Part shown: piece by piece, positions 38,449 through 46,613 of the stretch
Layout of the letters: each line of letters starts with the position of its first letter
Position numbering within the stretch: the first letter of the stretch is position 1
Assembly (NCBI GenBank): GCA_902801485.1
Contig: CADCIP010000012.1
Coordinates: 62,001 to 126,000, forward strand
From: an uncultured Bacteroidales bacterium
Lineage (GTDB): Bacteria > Bacteroidota > Bacteroidia > Bacteroidales > Bacteroidaceae
Length of the DNA stretch: 64,000 nucleotides
Direction of reading: 5' to 3'
Made by a program: the position numbers and the translations under genes
Notes under the pieces: generated by a model
What the model was told of the DNA's origin: nothing
The model's input: only the letters and a program-made list of their open reading frames with translations
Databases searched by the model: none

Positions 38449-39681
38449 ATGAACAATCAATTGGTTGACCGTTTCTTAAAATATGTATCGTTTGATACGC
38501 AGTCTGATGAGGAATCTTCATCTTGTCCCAGCACTCGCAAACAGTTTGCGTTGGCAGAATACCTGCGTGATGAACTCACAGCTTTAAGCTTGGAAGATGT
38601 ATGTATGGACGAGAATGCATACGTCTATGCAACCTTACCGGCAAATACCGACCGTCCAATACCCGCAATAGGCTTTATCGCCCACATGGACACTTCGCCT
38701 GACTGCAGCGGGGCAGATATTCATCCACGTATTATAAAAAACTACGACGGAAAAGATGTCGTGCTGGATGCCGCACAAAACATTGTCACCCGTGTTTCAG
38801 CCTTTCCAGAATTGAAGGACCACATTGGCGAAGACCTGATTGTTACGGACGGGCATACACTTTTGGGAGCTGATGATAAAGCTGGTATAGCCGAGATAGT
38901 AACTGCCATTACATATTTACAAGCACATCCCGAGATTAAGCACGGTAAAATACGTGTGGGCTTCAATCCCGATGAAGAAATAGGAGCCGGCGCACACCTT
39001 TTTGACGTCGGGAAATTTGGCTGCCAGTGGGCATATACCATGGACGGAGGTGAAGTTGGTGAGTTAGAGTTTGAAAATTTCAATGCCGCAAGCGCCAAGA
39101 TACTTATCAAAGGTTGTAACGTACATCCCGGCTATGCCAAGGACAAAATGGTGAATGCTGTACTTATTGCCTCGGAGTTTGCACAAGAGATGCCCCAGAA
39201 CGAGGTACCCCAGCTTACACAGGGCTACGAAGGTTTCTACCACCTGACAGGCTTGCAGGGAACGGTTGAGGAAGCCCGGCTTTCCTATATCATTCGCGAC
39301 CACAACCGCCAAATGTTCGAAATGCGAAAGAAAGTAATGCTCGACATGGTGGAGCGTTTTAACCAACGTTATGGGTCAGGAACCGTATTTATTGAATTAA
39401 ACGACCAGTACTATAATATGTTTTCCCAACTCTCCGATAAGCCTCACATTACAAACATTGCCCGTCAGGCTATCGAGGAGGCATGCGGTTTCTGCAAGAT
39501 TATACCCATCCGTGGTGGAACCGACGGAGCTCAGCTTTCCTTTAAGGGACTCCCCTGCCCCAACATCTTTGCCGGAGGACTGAACTTCCACGGTCGCCAC
39601 GAGTTTGTCCCCATCCAGAATATGGAAAAGGCCATGCAGACCATCGTCAACATCTGCCGCATCACAGCGGAGAAGTACTGA
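38449..39681 (+). CDS. pepT: Peptidase T (tripeptide aminopeptidase)
   Basis: 410 residues. M20-family di-zinc aminopeptidase that releases the N-terminal residue of tripeptides in the cytoplasm. Zinc ligands and catalytic residues are seen in [35 protein letters not shown] and [12 protein letters not shown], and the last metal His in [12 protein letters not shown]. Start at ATG 38449 gives the usual N-terminus [19 protein letters not shown]; the extra upstream codons read as intergenic DNA. No hairpin follows; an unexplained promoter lies 35 bases downstream. Confidence 0.95.
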   Translation: MNNQLVDRFLKYVSFDTQSDEESSSCPSTRKQFALAEYLRDELTALSLEDVCMDENAYVYATLPANTDRPIPAIGFIAHMDTSPDCSGADIHPRIIKNYDGKDVVLDAAQNIVTRVSAFPELKDHIGEDLIVTDGHTLLGADDKAGIAEIVTAITYLQAHPEIKHGKIRVGFNPDEEIGAGAHLFDVGKFGCQWAYTMDGGEVGELEFENFNAASAKILIKGCNVHPGYAKDKMVNAVLIASEFAQEMPQNEVPQLTQGYEGFYHLTGLQGTVEEARLSYIIRDHNRQMFEMRKKVMLDMVERFNQRYGSGTVFIELNDQYYNMFSQLSDKPHITNIARQAIEEACGFCKIIPIRGGTDGAQLSFKGLPCPNIFAGGLNFHGRHEFVPIQNMEKAMQTIVNICRITAEKY

Positions 39682-39715
39682 CGTTCGGGAATAAAAAGAA
39701 AAACGAGTTTTTCTA

Positions 39716-39745
39716 TTGTATTCCGCTCGCTTATTCGTATCTTTG
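39716..39745 (+). promoter_or_regulatory. Strong promoter without an obvious gene
   Basis: TTG 39716-39718, 19-base spacer containing GCTCGCTTATTCG, TATCTTTG 39738-39745: nearly the same as the promoter at 32442. It points into a region with no recognised gene, toward the convergent endonuclease gene. Confidence 0.7.
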
Positions 39746-39812
39746 CCAGCAAGAAACTGTCAACCAAAATCAGTACACAACAGTTTACTGTTTACGGCTT
39801 ATAGTTCGCTAA

Positions 39813-40013
39813 ATGGTAAATGGTCAAATAGTAAATGAGAGGTTTTTTTGCGATAGCGGGGCATTTCTTCTGTTCAGGCTGAATCTCTTAGAGATTGATG
39901 GCGTGTCTGGGTGCTTTTATCTGGAAGCTTACAAGGAAAAGAACACAGATACGACATCAGAGACGGAGTCTCAGCCTGAGCAGAAGGGTTTTGATGGTTT
40001 TCTTTTCAATTAA
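39813..40013 (+). CDS. Possible small protein (66 residues), uncertain
   Basis: ATG-started frame downstream of the promoter at 39716-39745. The product ends in an acidic, Thr/Ser-rich tail (SETESQPEQKGFDGFLFN). The first dozen codons come from a 7-base repeat, so the true start, if the gene is real, may be elsewhere. No homologue or motif recognised. An overlapping frame from 39895 reads a short basic peptide instead. Included because a promoter precedes it. Confidence 0.25.
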   Translation: MVNGQIVNERFFCDSGAFLLFRLNLLEIDGVSGCFYLEAYKEKNTDTTSETESQPEQKGFDGFLFN

Positions 40014-40029
40014 AGTGCAGAAGAACCTT

Positions 40030-40947
40030 TTATCTGACCAGAATCTTTTTTCCTTTCCTGAGACAGATGCCCTTCTTTAACTGAACATCAGACATCCTTC
40101 GGCCCGAAAGGTCATATACGGCATCGGGGGCGAAGGCCGGAAGCTCGACATCGTCCTCACGGAGGGAGGGAATGCCGGTGGTGTAACGGTCCATTCTTAT
40201 CTCCACCAGAACGGGACGGTGGTCCGAGGCTTCGGGCTCGTTAATTACCTGACGCTTACGAACAGACTTCACGACACGTCCGTAACTTGCAATATAGTCT
40301 ATAATGTTTTTGGGAGTGCGGGCAGGGAAAGTATAGTTGGAACTATTATCGGTGATATTGCTCAGGAAAATAAAATTCTTCTTCATCAACGTAATGAGTT
40401 TAGAATTCGGATTATCGTTCCAGTCGCCACAGATAAAAAAAGGCTTGTCCCAACGGGCAGCTTCCTCCACGATAATGTCGAAAGAGAGCAGCCTGTTTGC
40501 TTCTTCAAGGTCAAGATGAGTACAGGCAAACACATATTCTTGAAACTCGCATACGAGCAGGGTTCTTTTTTCGCTTCCAGGCAAAGGAATGTTATGATAC
40601 GACAAAGGTTTTTCTTTGCTGAGGATAGCCACTCCATATTTCCCTCCAGTTAAAGGAATAGCCGGACCAAACGTACTGTACATACCAAGACTCTTAGCGA
40701 GCACAGCAACTTGGTGGACACGATTGGAACGTTTGACGCAACTGTCCACTTCCTGCAGCCCAACCACATCGGGTGTAGCATCACCAATAACCTTTGCCTG
40801 ACGGTTAAGATCTATTACGTCGTCCATCCCCGCCCCATGCTGTATGTTGTAGGTCATGATGCGGAGGGACATCACATCGTCTTGTTGGGCAAAAAGCATA
40901 CTGGCGACCCTAAAAGTCGCCAGTACGAATATAAAGAATATCTTCAT
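40030..40947 (-). CDS. Secreted endonuclease/exonuclease/phosphatase-family protein with C-terminal tag
   Basis: 305 residues. Signal peptide (~1-20), then the EEP fold: MTYNIQHGAG, VGLQEVDSC, FICGDWNDNPNSK and SDHRPVLVEI are the metal- and phosphate-binding motifs of the DNase I/sphingomyelinase superfamily. Substrate (nucleic acid, inositol phosphate, phospholipid) is not determined by sequence. The last ~30 residues (VYDLSGRRM, KKGICLRKGKK) match the C-terminal tag seen on other secreted proteins here. Its ATG abuts the stop of oadB (TAAATG), so it is the last gene of the decarboxylase operon, an unexpected place for a secreted enzyme. Confidence 0.88.
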   Translation of the reverse strand: MKIFFIFVLATFRVASMLFAQQDDVMSLRIMTYNIQHGAGMDDVIDLNRQAKVIGDATPDVVGLQEVDSCVKRSNRVHQVAVLAKSLGMYSTFGPAIPLTGGKYGVAILSKEKPLSYHNIPLPGSEKRTLLVCEFQEYVFACTHLDLEEANRLLSFDIIVEEAARWDKPFFICGDWNDNPNSKLITLMKKNFIFLSNITDNSSNYTFPARTPKNIIDYIASYGRVVKSVRKRQVINEPEASDHRPVLVEIRMDRYTTGIPSLREDDVELPAFAPDAVYDLSGRRMSDVQLKKGICLRKGKKILVR

Positions 40948-42234
40948 TTAACCCAAGAAACTAAGCAGGATACCTGCTGCTACGGCAGAACCGATAACAC
41001 CAGCCACATTGGGACCCATAGCGTGCATTAGCAGGAAATTGCGCTTGTCTGCCTCCTGACCAACAGTCTGGCTAACTCGCGCTGCCATAGGAACTGCACT
41101 CACTCCAGCAGAGCCGATTAACGGATTAATCTTCTCCTTCAGGAATAAGTTCATAATCTTAGCCATAAGCACGCCACCTGCAGAGCCGATACCAAAGGCT
41201 ACGATACCTACACAGAGGATACCCAGTGTCTGCCAGTTCATAAACGAAGTAGCTGTGGCTGTAGCACCGACAGTAAGACCCAGACAAATGACAACAATGT
41301 TGTTCAACTCGTTCTGTGCGGCCTTACTCAGACGTTCTACCACTCCACTCTCTTTCATAAGGTTACCTAACATCAGACAGCCGATAAGTGTACCTGCAGA
41401 GGGTACTACCAGCGAAACCACAATGGCAACTATAATGGGGAAGAGAATTTTCTCCTTCTTGCTGACCTCGCGCAACTGAGACATACGAATCTTACGTTCT
41501 TTCTCTGTTGTGAGCAACTTCATGATGGGAGGCTGAATGACTGGAACCAAGGCCATATAGCTGTATGCAGCGACTGCAATGGGCCCCAACAATTCGGGAG
41601 CCAATTTACTGGTAAGGAAAATAGCCGTTGGACCGTCAGCGCCACCGATAATACCGATAGAAGCAGCCTGAGCAGCAGTGAAGCCGAAGATAGGTAAATC
41701 CATTTGTGTTACCAGGAAGGTAGCAAAGATACCGATCTGAGCAGCAGCACCCAAAAGGAGACTCTTGGGATTGGCAATCAGAGGGCCGAAATCAGTCATA
41801 GCACCTACTCCCAAGAAGATAAGGCAAGGATAGATACCAGCCTTAACACCTATATAGAGTATATCCAGCAACCCGCCATGCGCCATAACATAACCATAGC
41901 TATGATAGTTGGGACTTGCAGGATTCAAGAACTCATTGTTCCACATCTCGGAATCAAACATACCGGCACCGGGCAGGTTAGTAAGAATCATACCAAAGGC
42001 TATAGGAAGAAGCAACAAGGGTTCGTACTCCTTCTTGATGGCAAGATAAAGCAGGAAGCAGCCTATGAGAATCATTACAGCATTCTTCCACCCCTCACCA
42101 AAGAAGAAAGATACAAAACCCATCTCCTCAACGAACTTGCTTATACCCTCCTCTGCATTAAATCCGGCAGCCATAACAGGTGTGCAGACGAAAAGCATCA
42201 GAGCCAACATGCTGAGAATCTTAATCTGTTTCAT
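40948..42234 (-). CDS. oadB: Na+-translocating decarboxylase beta subunit
   Basis: 428 residues with about nine to eleven membrane segments. This is the integral subunit that removes CO2 from carboxybiotin and moves Na+ outward. Typical blocks are [43 protein letters not shown] and the C-terminal [15 protein letters not shown]. The first ~25 residues look like a cleavable signal or an extra membrane segment, as in other Bacteroidales members. Fourth gene in the operon mmdA - gamma-like subunit - biotin carrier - beta. Confidence 0.94.
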   Translation of the reverse strand: MKQIKILSMLALMLFVCTPVMAAGFNAEEGISKFVEEMGFVSFFFGEGWKNAVMILIGCFLLYLAIKKEYEPLLLLPIAFGMILTNLPGAGMFDSEMWNNEFLNPASPNYHSYGYVMAHGGLLDILYIGVKAGIYPCLIFLGVGAMTDFGPLIANPKSLLLGAAAQIGIFATFLVTQMDLPIFGFTAAQAASIGIIGGADGPTAIFLTSKLAPELLGPIAVAAYSYMALVPVIQPPIMKLLTTEKERKIRMSQLREVSKKEKILFPIIVAIVVSLVVPSAGTLIGCLMLGNLMKESGVVERLSKAAQNELNNIVVICLGLTVGATATATSFMNWQTLGILCVGIVAFGIGSAGGVLMAKIMNLFLKEKINPLIGSAGVSAVPMAARVSQTVGQEADKRNFLLMHAMGPNVAGVIGSAVAAGILLSFLG

Positions 42235-42281
42235 GGTAATACTCGGTTTAATAATTACTATCAGCTAAAACATGTATTACC

Positions 42282-42710
42282 TTATGCTAACTCTACAAGA
42301 GCCTGACCACCATCAACCTGGTCACCAACATTTACAAGAACAGCCTTTACTGTACCGGCAGTCTCAGTTGTAATGCTGTTTTCCATCTTCATGGCCTCGA
42401 GCATAACGACGGTATCACCGGCTGCAACCTGGTCACCAGCCTTTACCAAAACCTGAGTAATCTTACCATTCAATGGCGCAGTTACAACATTTCCGCCAGC
42501 AGGAGCGGCAGCAGGCTTGGCAGCAGCAGGAGCGGCTACGGAAGCTGCAGCAGGAACCACAGGCTTAACAACAGGTTTGGCTGCAGGTTTACGCTCAGGC
42601 AGCGTTACGGTATAGATTTTGCCATCAACGGTTACCTCAAGGGTATCCTCATGTTCTACAACATGGGCAGAATGTTCCTTACCACTTATATTAAATTTGA
42701 ATTCTTTCAT
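42282..42710 (-). CDS. Biotin carboxyl carrier subunit
   Basis: 142 residues: short N-terminal beta region, an Ala/Pro/Lys-rich flexible linker (~40-75), and a biotinyl domain with the modified Lys108 in LEAMKMEN. It shuttles CO2 between the carboxyltransferase (MmdA) and the membrane beta subunit. The frame extends upstream to 42752, but MKEFKFNISGKEH is the usual N-terminus, preceded by an A-rich stretch, so ATG 42710 is preferred. Lies 11 bases after the gamma-like subunit gene. Confidence 0.93.
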   Translation of the reverse strand: MKEFKFNISGKEHSAHVVEHEDTLEVTVDGKIYTVTLPERKPAAKPVVKPVVPAAASVAAPAAAKPAAAPAGGNVVTAPLNGKITQVLVKAGDQVAAGDTVVMLEAMKMENSITTETAGTVKAVLVNVGDQVDGGQALVELA

Positions 42711-42721
42711 TTTTTTACTTG

Positions 42722-43051
42722 TTAAAATCTTGGGTTTAAAACTGCGTGCCAATTAGAAGACTGAGTGTTTTTAATGGTAATAACACCGCTTTCCTCATCA
42801 TGAGCACTGTTAAGATAGAGATATAAGGCTGTAGCAACCACTACTAGATCATCGCCGTCGGCGGCATCGGCACGCTTGCCCGGAGCCAATGCAGGAGCCT
42901 TGACACCAGCCATCTGATGCGAGTTAGCGCGCTTGGCAACAACGCCGAAGCCTACTAACACCAACACCAACAAGACTAGTATGGCAAATACCACACATGG
43001 GCTAATACCAGCTATATACCATGCCTCTGGAGTTATTGTTAATATTGTCAT
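42722..43051 (-). CDS. Small membrane subunit (OadG-like gamma subunit)
   Basis: 109 residues: one membrane segment (~14-40) then a hydrophilic tail. Size, topology and position between carboxyltransferase and biotin carrier fit the gamma subunit that holds the soluble subunits to the membrane in Na+-pumping decarboxylases. Sequence conservation in this family is low, so the assignment rests on context as much as sequence. Confidence 0.82.
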   Translation of the reverse strand: MTILTITPEAWYIAGISPCVVFAILVLLVLVLVGFGVVAKRANSHQMAGVKAPALAPGKRADAADGDDLVVVATALYLYLNSAHDEESGVITIKNTQSSNWHAVLNPRF

Positions 43052-43071
43052 AACTTTAATCTTTTAAATGC

Positions 43072-44643
43072 TTACAAAGGAATGTTTCCATGCTTCTTGG
43101 CAGGGTTGGTCAACCTCTTGTTCTGCAACTGCTCCAAAGCACGGATGATGCGGAAACGTGTATTGCGAGGTTCTATTACATCGTCGATGTAACCGTACTT
43201 GGCTGCCTGATATGGGTTAGAGAACAGGTTCTCGTACTCGGCAATCTTATCTGCCATAAACTGCTTAGCCTCTTCCTCCTTACCTTCGGTCTTCAGTTCC
43301 TTTGCTTCCTTAGCATACAGAACGCTGGCTGCACCGCTTGCACCCATAACGGCAATCTCAGCACTGGGCCATGCATAGTTAGCATCACCACGCAACTGTT
43401 TACAGCTCATTACGATGTGGCTACCGCCATAGCTCTTACGCAAGGTAACCGTTACCTTGGGCACTGTACACTCTCCGTAGGCATAGAGTAACTTGGCACC
43501 ATGAAGGATTACAGCATTGTACTCCTGACCTGTACCGGGAAGGAAGCCGGGAACATCAACCAGAGTAACGATAGGAATATTAAATGCATCGCAGAAACGA
43601 ACAAAGCGAGCACCCTTGCGACTAGCATTGCAATCGAGCACACCGGCCAACTGATTGGGCTGGTTGGCTACGATACCTACGCTCTGACCATTGAAACGGG
43701 CAAAACCGATAATGATATTCTTGGCAAATTTGGGTTGAACCTCCAAGAACTCACCGTTATCAACAATTCCGGCAATAACCTCGTACATATTATATGGATG
43801 ATTGGGGTTATCAGGTAGTATCTCGTTCAGAAAATCCTCTGTACGGTCAATAGGATCGGTACATTCAACGCGAGGAGTCTTCTCCATATTGTTCTGGGGA
43901 ATATAGCTAAGCAACTTCTTGATAAGAGCAATACCCTCTTCTTCTGTGCTGGCAGTAAAGTGTGTTACACCGCTCTTGGTAGAATGAACACTGGCACCGC
44001 CTAACTGCTCCTGAGTAACTACTTCGCCCAACACTGCCTTGACAGGACCTGGGCCGGTAAGGAACATGTAGCTGGTATTCTCAATCATCAGGGTAAAGTC
44101 GGTCAGTGCAGGACTATAAACAGCACCACCGGCACAAGGACCCATGATAGCACTGATCTGAGGAATCACACCACTCGCCATGATGTTACGCTGGAAAATT
44201 TCAGAGTAGCCCGCCAATGCGTTGATACCCTCCTGAAGACGTGCGCCACCAGAGTCGTTCAATCCAATAACAGGAGCACCAACTTTCATGGCTATGTCCA
44301 TAATCTTGCAAATCTTGCTTGCCAACATCTCCGACAGAGAACCGGCACTGATTGTAAAATCCTGTGCAAAAACATACACCAAACGACCATCAATAGTACC
44401 GCAACCGGTTACTACACCATCGCCCAGATAATGTTTCTTTTCCATACCAAAGTTTGTACAACGATGCTGCACAAACATATCCATTTCTTCAAAACTACCT
44501 TCATCCAGCAGCATAGCTATACGTTCACGGGCTGTATATTTACCCTTCTCATGCTGCTTCTCAATAGCCTTTTCGCCACCACCCAAACGGGCCTTGGCAC
44601 GGAGTTCAACCAACTCCTTGATTTTTTCTGCTTGAGTACTCAT
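43072..44643 (-). CDS. mmdA: Methylmalonyl-CoA decarboxylase / acyl-CoA carboxylase alpha-type carboxyltransferase subunit
   Basis: 523 residues with the double crotonase-like carboxyltransferase fold. SGGARLQEGINALAGYSEIF, GPCAGGAVYSPALTDF and LVDVPGFLPGTGQE are family blocks. It moves the carboxyl group from methylmalonyl-CoA to biotin. With the beta, gamma-like and biotin subunits beside it, it forms a Na+ pump that gains energy from the methylmalonyl-CoA to propionyl-CoA step of succinate-propionate fermentation. A role in propionyl-CoA carboxylation is the alternative, but no biotin carboxylase gene is here. First gene of the operon. Confidence 0.92.
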   Translation of the reverse strand: MSTQAEKIKELVELRAKARLGGGEKAIEKQHEKGKYTARERIAMLLDEGSFEEMDMFVQHRCTNFGMEKKHYLGDGVVTGCGTIDGRLVYVFAQDFTISAGSLSEMLASKICKIMDIAMKVGAPVIGLNDSGGARLQEGINALAGYSEIFQRNIMASGVIPQISAIMGPCAGGAVYSPALTDFTLMIENTSYMFLTGPGPVKAVLGEVVTQEQLGGASVHSTKSGVTHFTASTEEEGIALIKKLLSYIPQNNMEKTPRVECTDPIDRTEDFLNEILPDNPNHPYNMYEVIAGIVDNGEFLEVQPKFAKNIIIGFARFNGQSVGIVANQPNQLAGVLDCNASRKGARFVRFCDAFNIPIVTLVDVPGFLPGTGQEYNAVILHGAKLLYAYGECTVPKVTVTLRKSYGGSHIVMSCKQLRGDANYAWPSAEIAVMGASGAASVLYAKEAKELKTEGKEEEAKQFMADKIAEYENLFSNPYQAAKYGYIDDVIEPRNTRFRIIRALEQLQNKRLTNPAKKHGNIPL

Positions 44644-44681
44644 TTCTTTATTAATAATGTGTTATTTTCATTTTACGGGTG

Positions 44682-44712
44682 CAAAGTTACAAATAAGTGA
44701 GGTAACGGCAAA
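44682..44712 (-). promoter_or_regulatory. Promoter of the decarboxylase operon
   Basis: Minus strand: TTTG at 44712-44709, 19-base spacer containing CTCACTTATTTG, TAACTTTG at 44689-44682. Back to back with the MATE promoter 17 bases away. Confidence 0.75.
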
Positions 44713-44728
44713 AGAAAAACTGTTTTAT

Positions 44729-44759
44729 TTTGTATTTCTATCACTTATTCCTACCTTTG
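44729..44759 (+). promoter_or_regulatory. Promoter of the MATE transporter and phosphoesterase genes
   Basis: TTTG 44729-44732, 19-base spacer containing ATCACTTATTCC, TACCTTTG 44752-44759. Confidence 0.75.
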
Positions 44760-44782
44760 CGCCAGTTTAAGTTTTCGGGAAG

Positions 44783-46153
44783 ATGAATAAGCAACAATAT
44801 GTACCAACAGAACTGGGAGAAAAGAAGATAGGACTACTGCTCTGGCAGTATGCCACACCTGCCATTATAGCGATGGTAGCAAGCAGTCTCTATAATATTG
44901 CCGACAGCATCTTTATCGGATGGGGAGTAGGTGATATAGCCATCAGCGGAATGGCAGTTGCCAGTCCATTCATGAACCTCTCCGCTGCCTTTGGTGCTAT
45001 GGTAGGCGTGGGAGCCAGTGTTACCATCAGCGTACGACTGGGACAAGGAAAGTACGATACCGCCCAACATATACTGGGCAACACCATATCCCTGAATATT
45101 CTGTTAGGAACCGTTTTTGCAGCCGTCTGCATCTATTTCCTGGACGGCATCCTGACCCTGTTCGGAGCCAGCGAAGCTACCCTACCCTATGCCCGCGAAT
45201 ACATGCTCATCATCCTGTTGGGTAATGTCATCACGCATCTGTACTTCGGATTGAATGCCGTAATGCGCAGTGCAGGCCACCCCACCATTGCCATGAGTTG
45301 CACTTTCCTTACTATCATCATTAATATCTTGTTAGACCCGTTGTTTATCTTTGTTTTTCATTGGGGAATAGCAGGTGCAGCTTGGGCCACTGTGATAAGT
45401 CAGGCTGTATCTCTATGCGTTCAGTTGAAACTGTTCAGCCGTCCAACAGAGCTTCTTCATCTTCGGAGAGGTATCTACAAGCCCGATCTCAACATTATCC
45501 GCCAGTGCATAGTTATCGGTCTAAGTCCCTTTCTGATGAATTCATGTGCCTGCATCGTGGTGCTGTTCATCAACAACAGGCTGAGGGATTACGGAGGTGA
45601 CATGGCCATTGGCGCTCACGGTATAGTAAACCGTATTCTTATGTTGTTTGTAACTACAGTTATAGGTCTGGTACAAGGTATGCAGCCCATTGCGGGATAC
45701 AATTGGGGAGCACACAAGAACGACCGCGTCTGGCGTGTGTTGCGCTATACCATTGGCGTAGCCACCTGCATCACTTGCTTTGCCACCCTGATATGCGAAC
45801 TGTTTCCCGAACACATCATCTCCATCTTCGGGACAGGAGAGGAACTGACCGGCATAGCCACCCACGCCTGCAGGATCATCGTTTCGATGTTCCCATTGGT
45901 AGGTGCACAGATTGTAATAGGCAACTTCTTCCAGAGCATCGGTCATGCCGGCAAGAGCATTTTCCTAAGCATGACCCGACAGATGCTGATGTTGGTTCCT
46001 TTGCTTTATTTCTTGCCGCTAATATGGGGGCAGGAGGGTATATGGTATAGCATGCCTATCTCCGACTGCATCTGTTTCTTCCTGGCTGCAGGTATGCTTT
46101 TCTATATGGTACGTAAAACAAAAAGGTATGAAGCGAATAGGATTGCTAAGTGA
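44783..46153 (+). CDS. MATE-family efflux transporter
   Basis: 456 residues with about twelve membrane segments in two halves, as in MATE (NorM/DinF-type) drug or metabolite:cation antiporters. Blocks such as MVASSLYNIADSIFIGWGVG, the repeated NxxL-rich membrane segments and the GLVQGMQPIAGYNWGAHK loop are typical. The substrate cannot be read from sequence. Its 3' end overlaps the start of the phosphoesterase gene by 26 bases, so the two are probably co-translated. Confidence 0.92.
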   Translation: MNKQQYVPTELGEKKIGLLLWQYATPAIIAMVASSLYNIADSIFIGWGVGDIAISGMAVASPFMNLSAAFGAMVGVGASVTISVRLGQGKYDTAQHILGNTISLNILLGTVFAAVCIYFLDGILTLFGASEATLPYAREYMLIILLGNVITHLYFGLNAVMRSAGHPTIAMSCTFLTIIINILLDPLFIFVFHWGIAGAAWATVISQAVSLCVQLKLFSRPTELLHLRRGIYKPDLNIIRQCIVIGLSPFLMNSCACIVVLFINNRLRDYGGDMAIGAHGIVNRILMLFVTTVIGLVQGMQPIAGYNWGAHKNDRVWRVLRYTIGVATCITCFATLICELFPEHIISIFGTGEELTGIATHACRIIVSMFPLVGAQIVIGNFFQSIGHAGKSIFLSMTRQMLMLVPLLYFLPLIWGQEGIWYSMPISDCICFFLAAGMLFYMVRKTKRYEANRIAK

Positions 46154-46613
46154 TACACACGCCTATTGGGACGAGCGCTACATCAAATATTTCTGTGAAT
46201 GTGACGAGATTTGGCACGCTGGAGACATCGGTAGCTTGGAACTGGTGACTCGTCTGCAAGAGATTGCGCCACTGCGAGCGGTACATGGCAACATAGACGG
46301 AGGTGATGTAAGGCGAATGTTTCCGGAAAAGTTACGCTGGACCTGTGAAAATGCTGATGTGCTGATGACACATATTGGCGGTTATCCAGGCAAATACGAT
46401 GCACGCATCAGACAACAATTATACGAGAAGCCTCCAAAACTTTTCATCAGCGGACACAGTCACATTTTGAAGGTGCAGTTCGACCCTCAGTTGAAACTGC
46501 TACACATTAATCCAGGAGCTGCCGGACTTCAAGGATGGCAGACCGTACGTACCCTTGTTCGTTTCTCGGTTGACAATGGGGAATTCAAGGACCTTGAAGT
46601 TATTGAAATTTAG
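46128..46613 (+). CDS. YfcE/MJ0936-family metallophosphoesterase
   Basis: 161 residues with the full set of calcineurin-like metal motifs: GLLSDTHAY, HAGDIGS, VHGNIDGGD, THIGGYPGKY and SGHSH. Members hydrolyse phosphodiesters in vitro; the cellular role is generally unknown. The start overlaps the MATE gene by 26 bases; the stop overlaps the convergent CotH gene by 14 bases. Confidence 0.92.
   Translation: MKRIGLLSDTHAYWDERYIKYFCECDEIWHAGDIGSLELVTRLQEIAPLRAVHGNIDGGDVRRMFPEKLRWTCENADVLMTHIGGYPGKYDARIRQQLYEKPPKLFISGHSHILKVQFDPQLKLLHINPGAAGLQGWQTVRTLVRFSVDNGEFKDLEVIEI

Larger units (their letters stand above)
39682..40029. other. 348-base gap with a strong promoter and no clear gene
   Basis: Besides the promoter 39716-39745 and the weak open frame 39813-40013, it holds 7-base-periodic stretches (GTTTACT, GTTTACG at 39783-39796 and AAATGGT, AAATGGT at 39811-39824), like the heptad tracts elsewhere. 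No RNA family was recognised. Confidence 0.5.
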
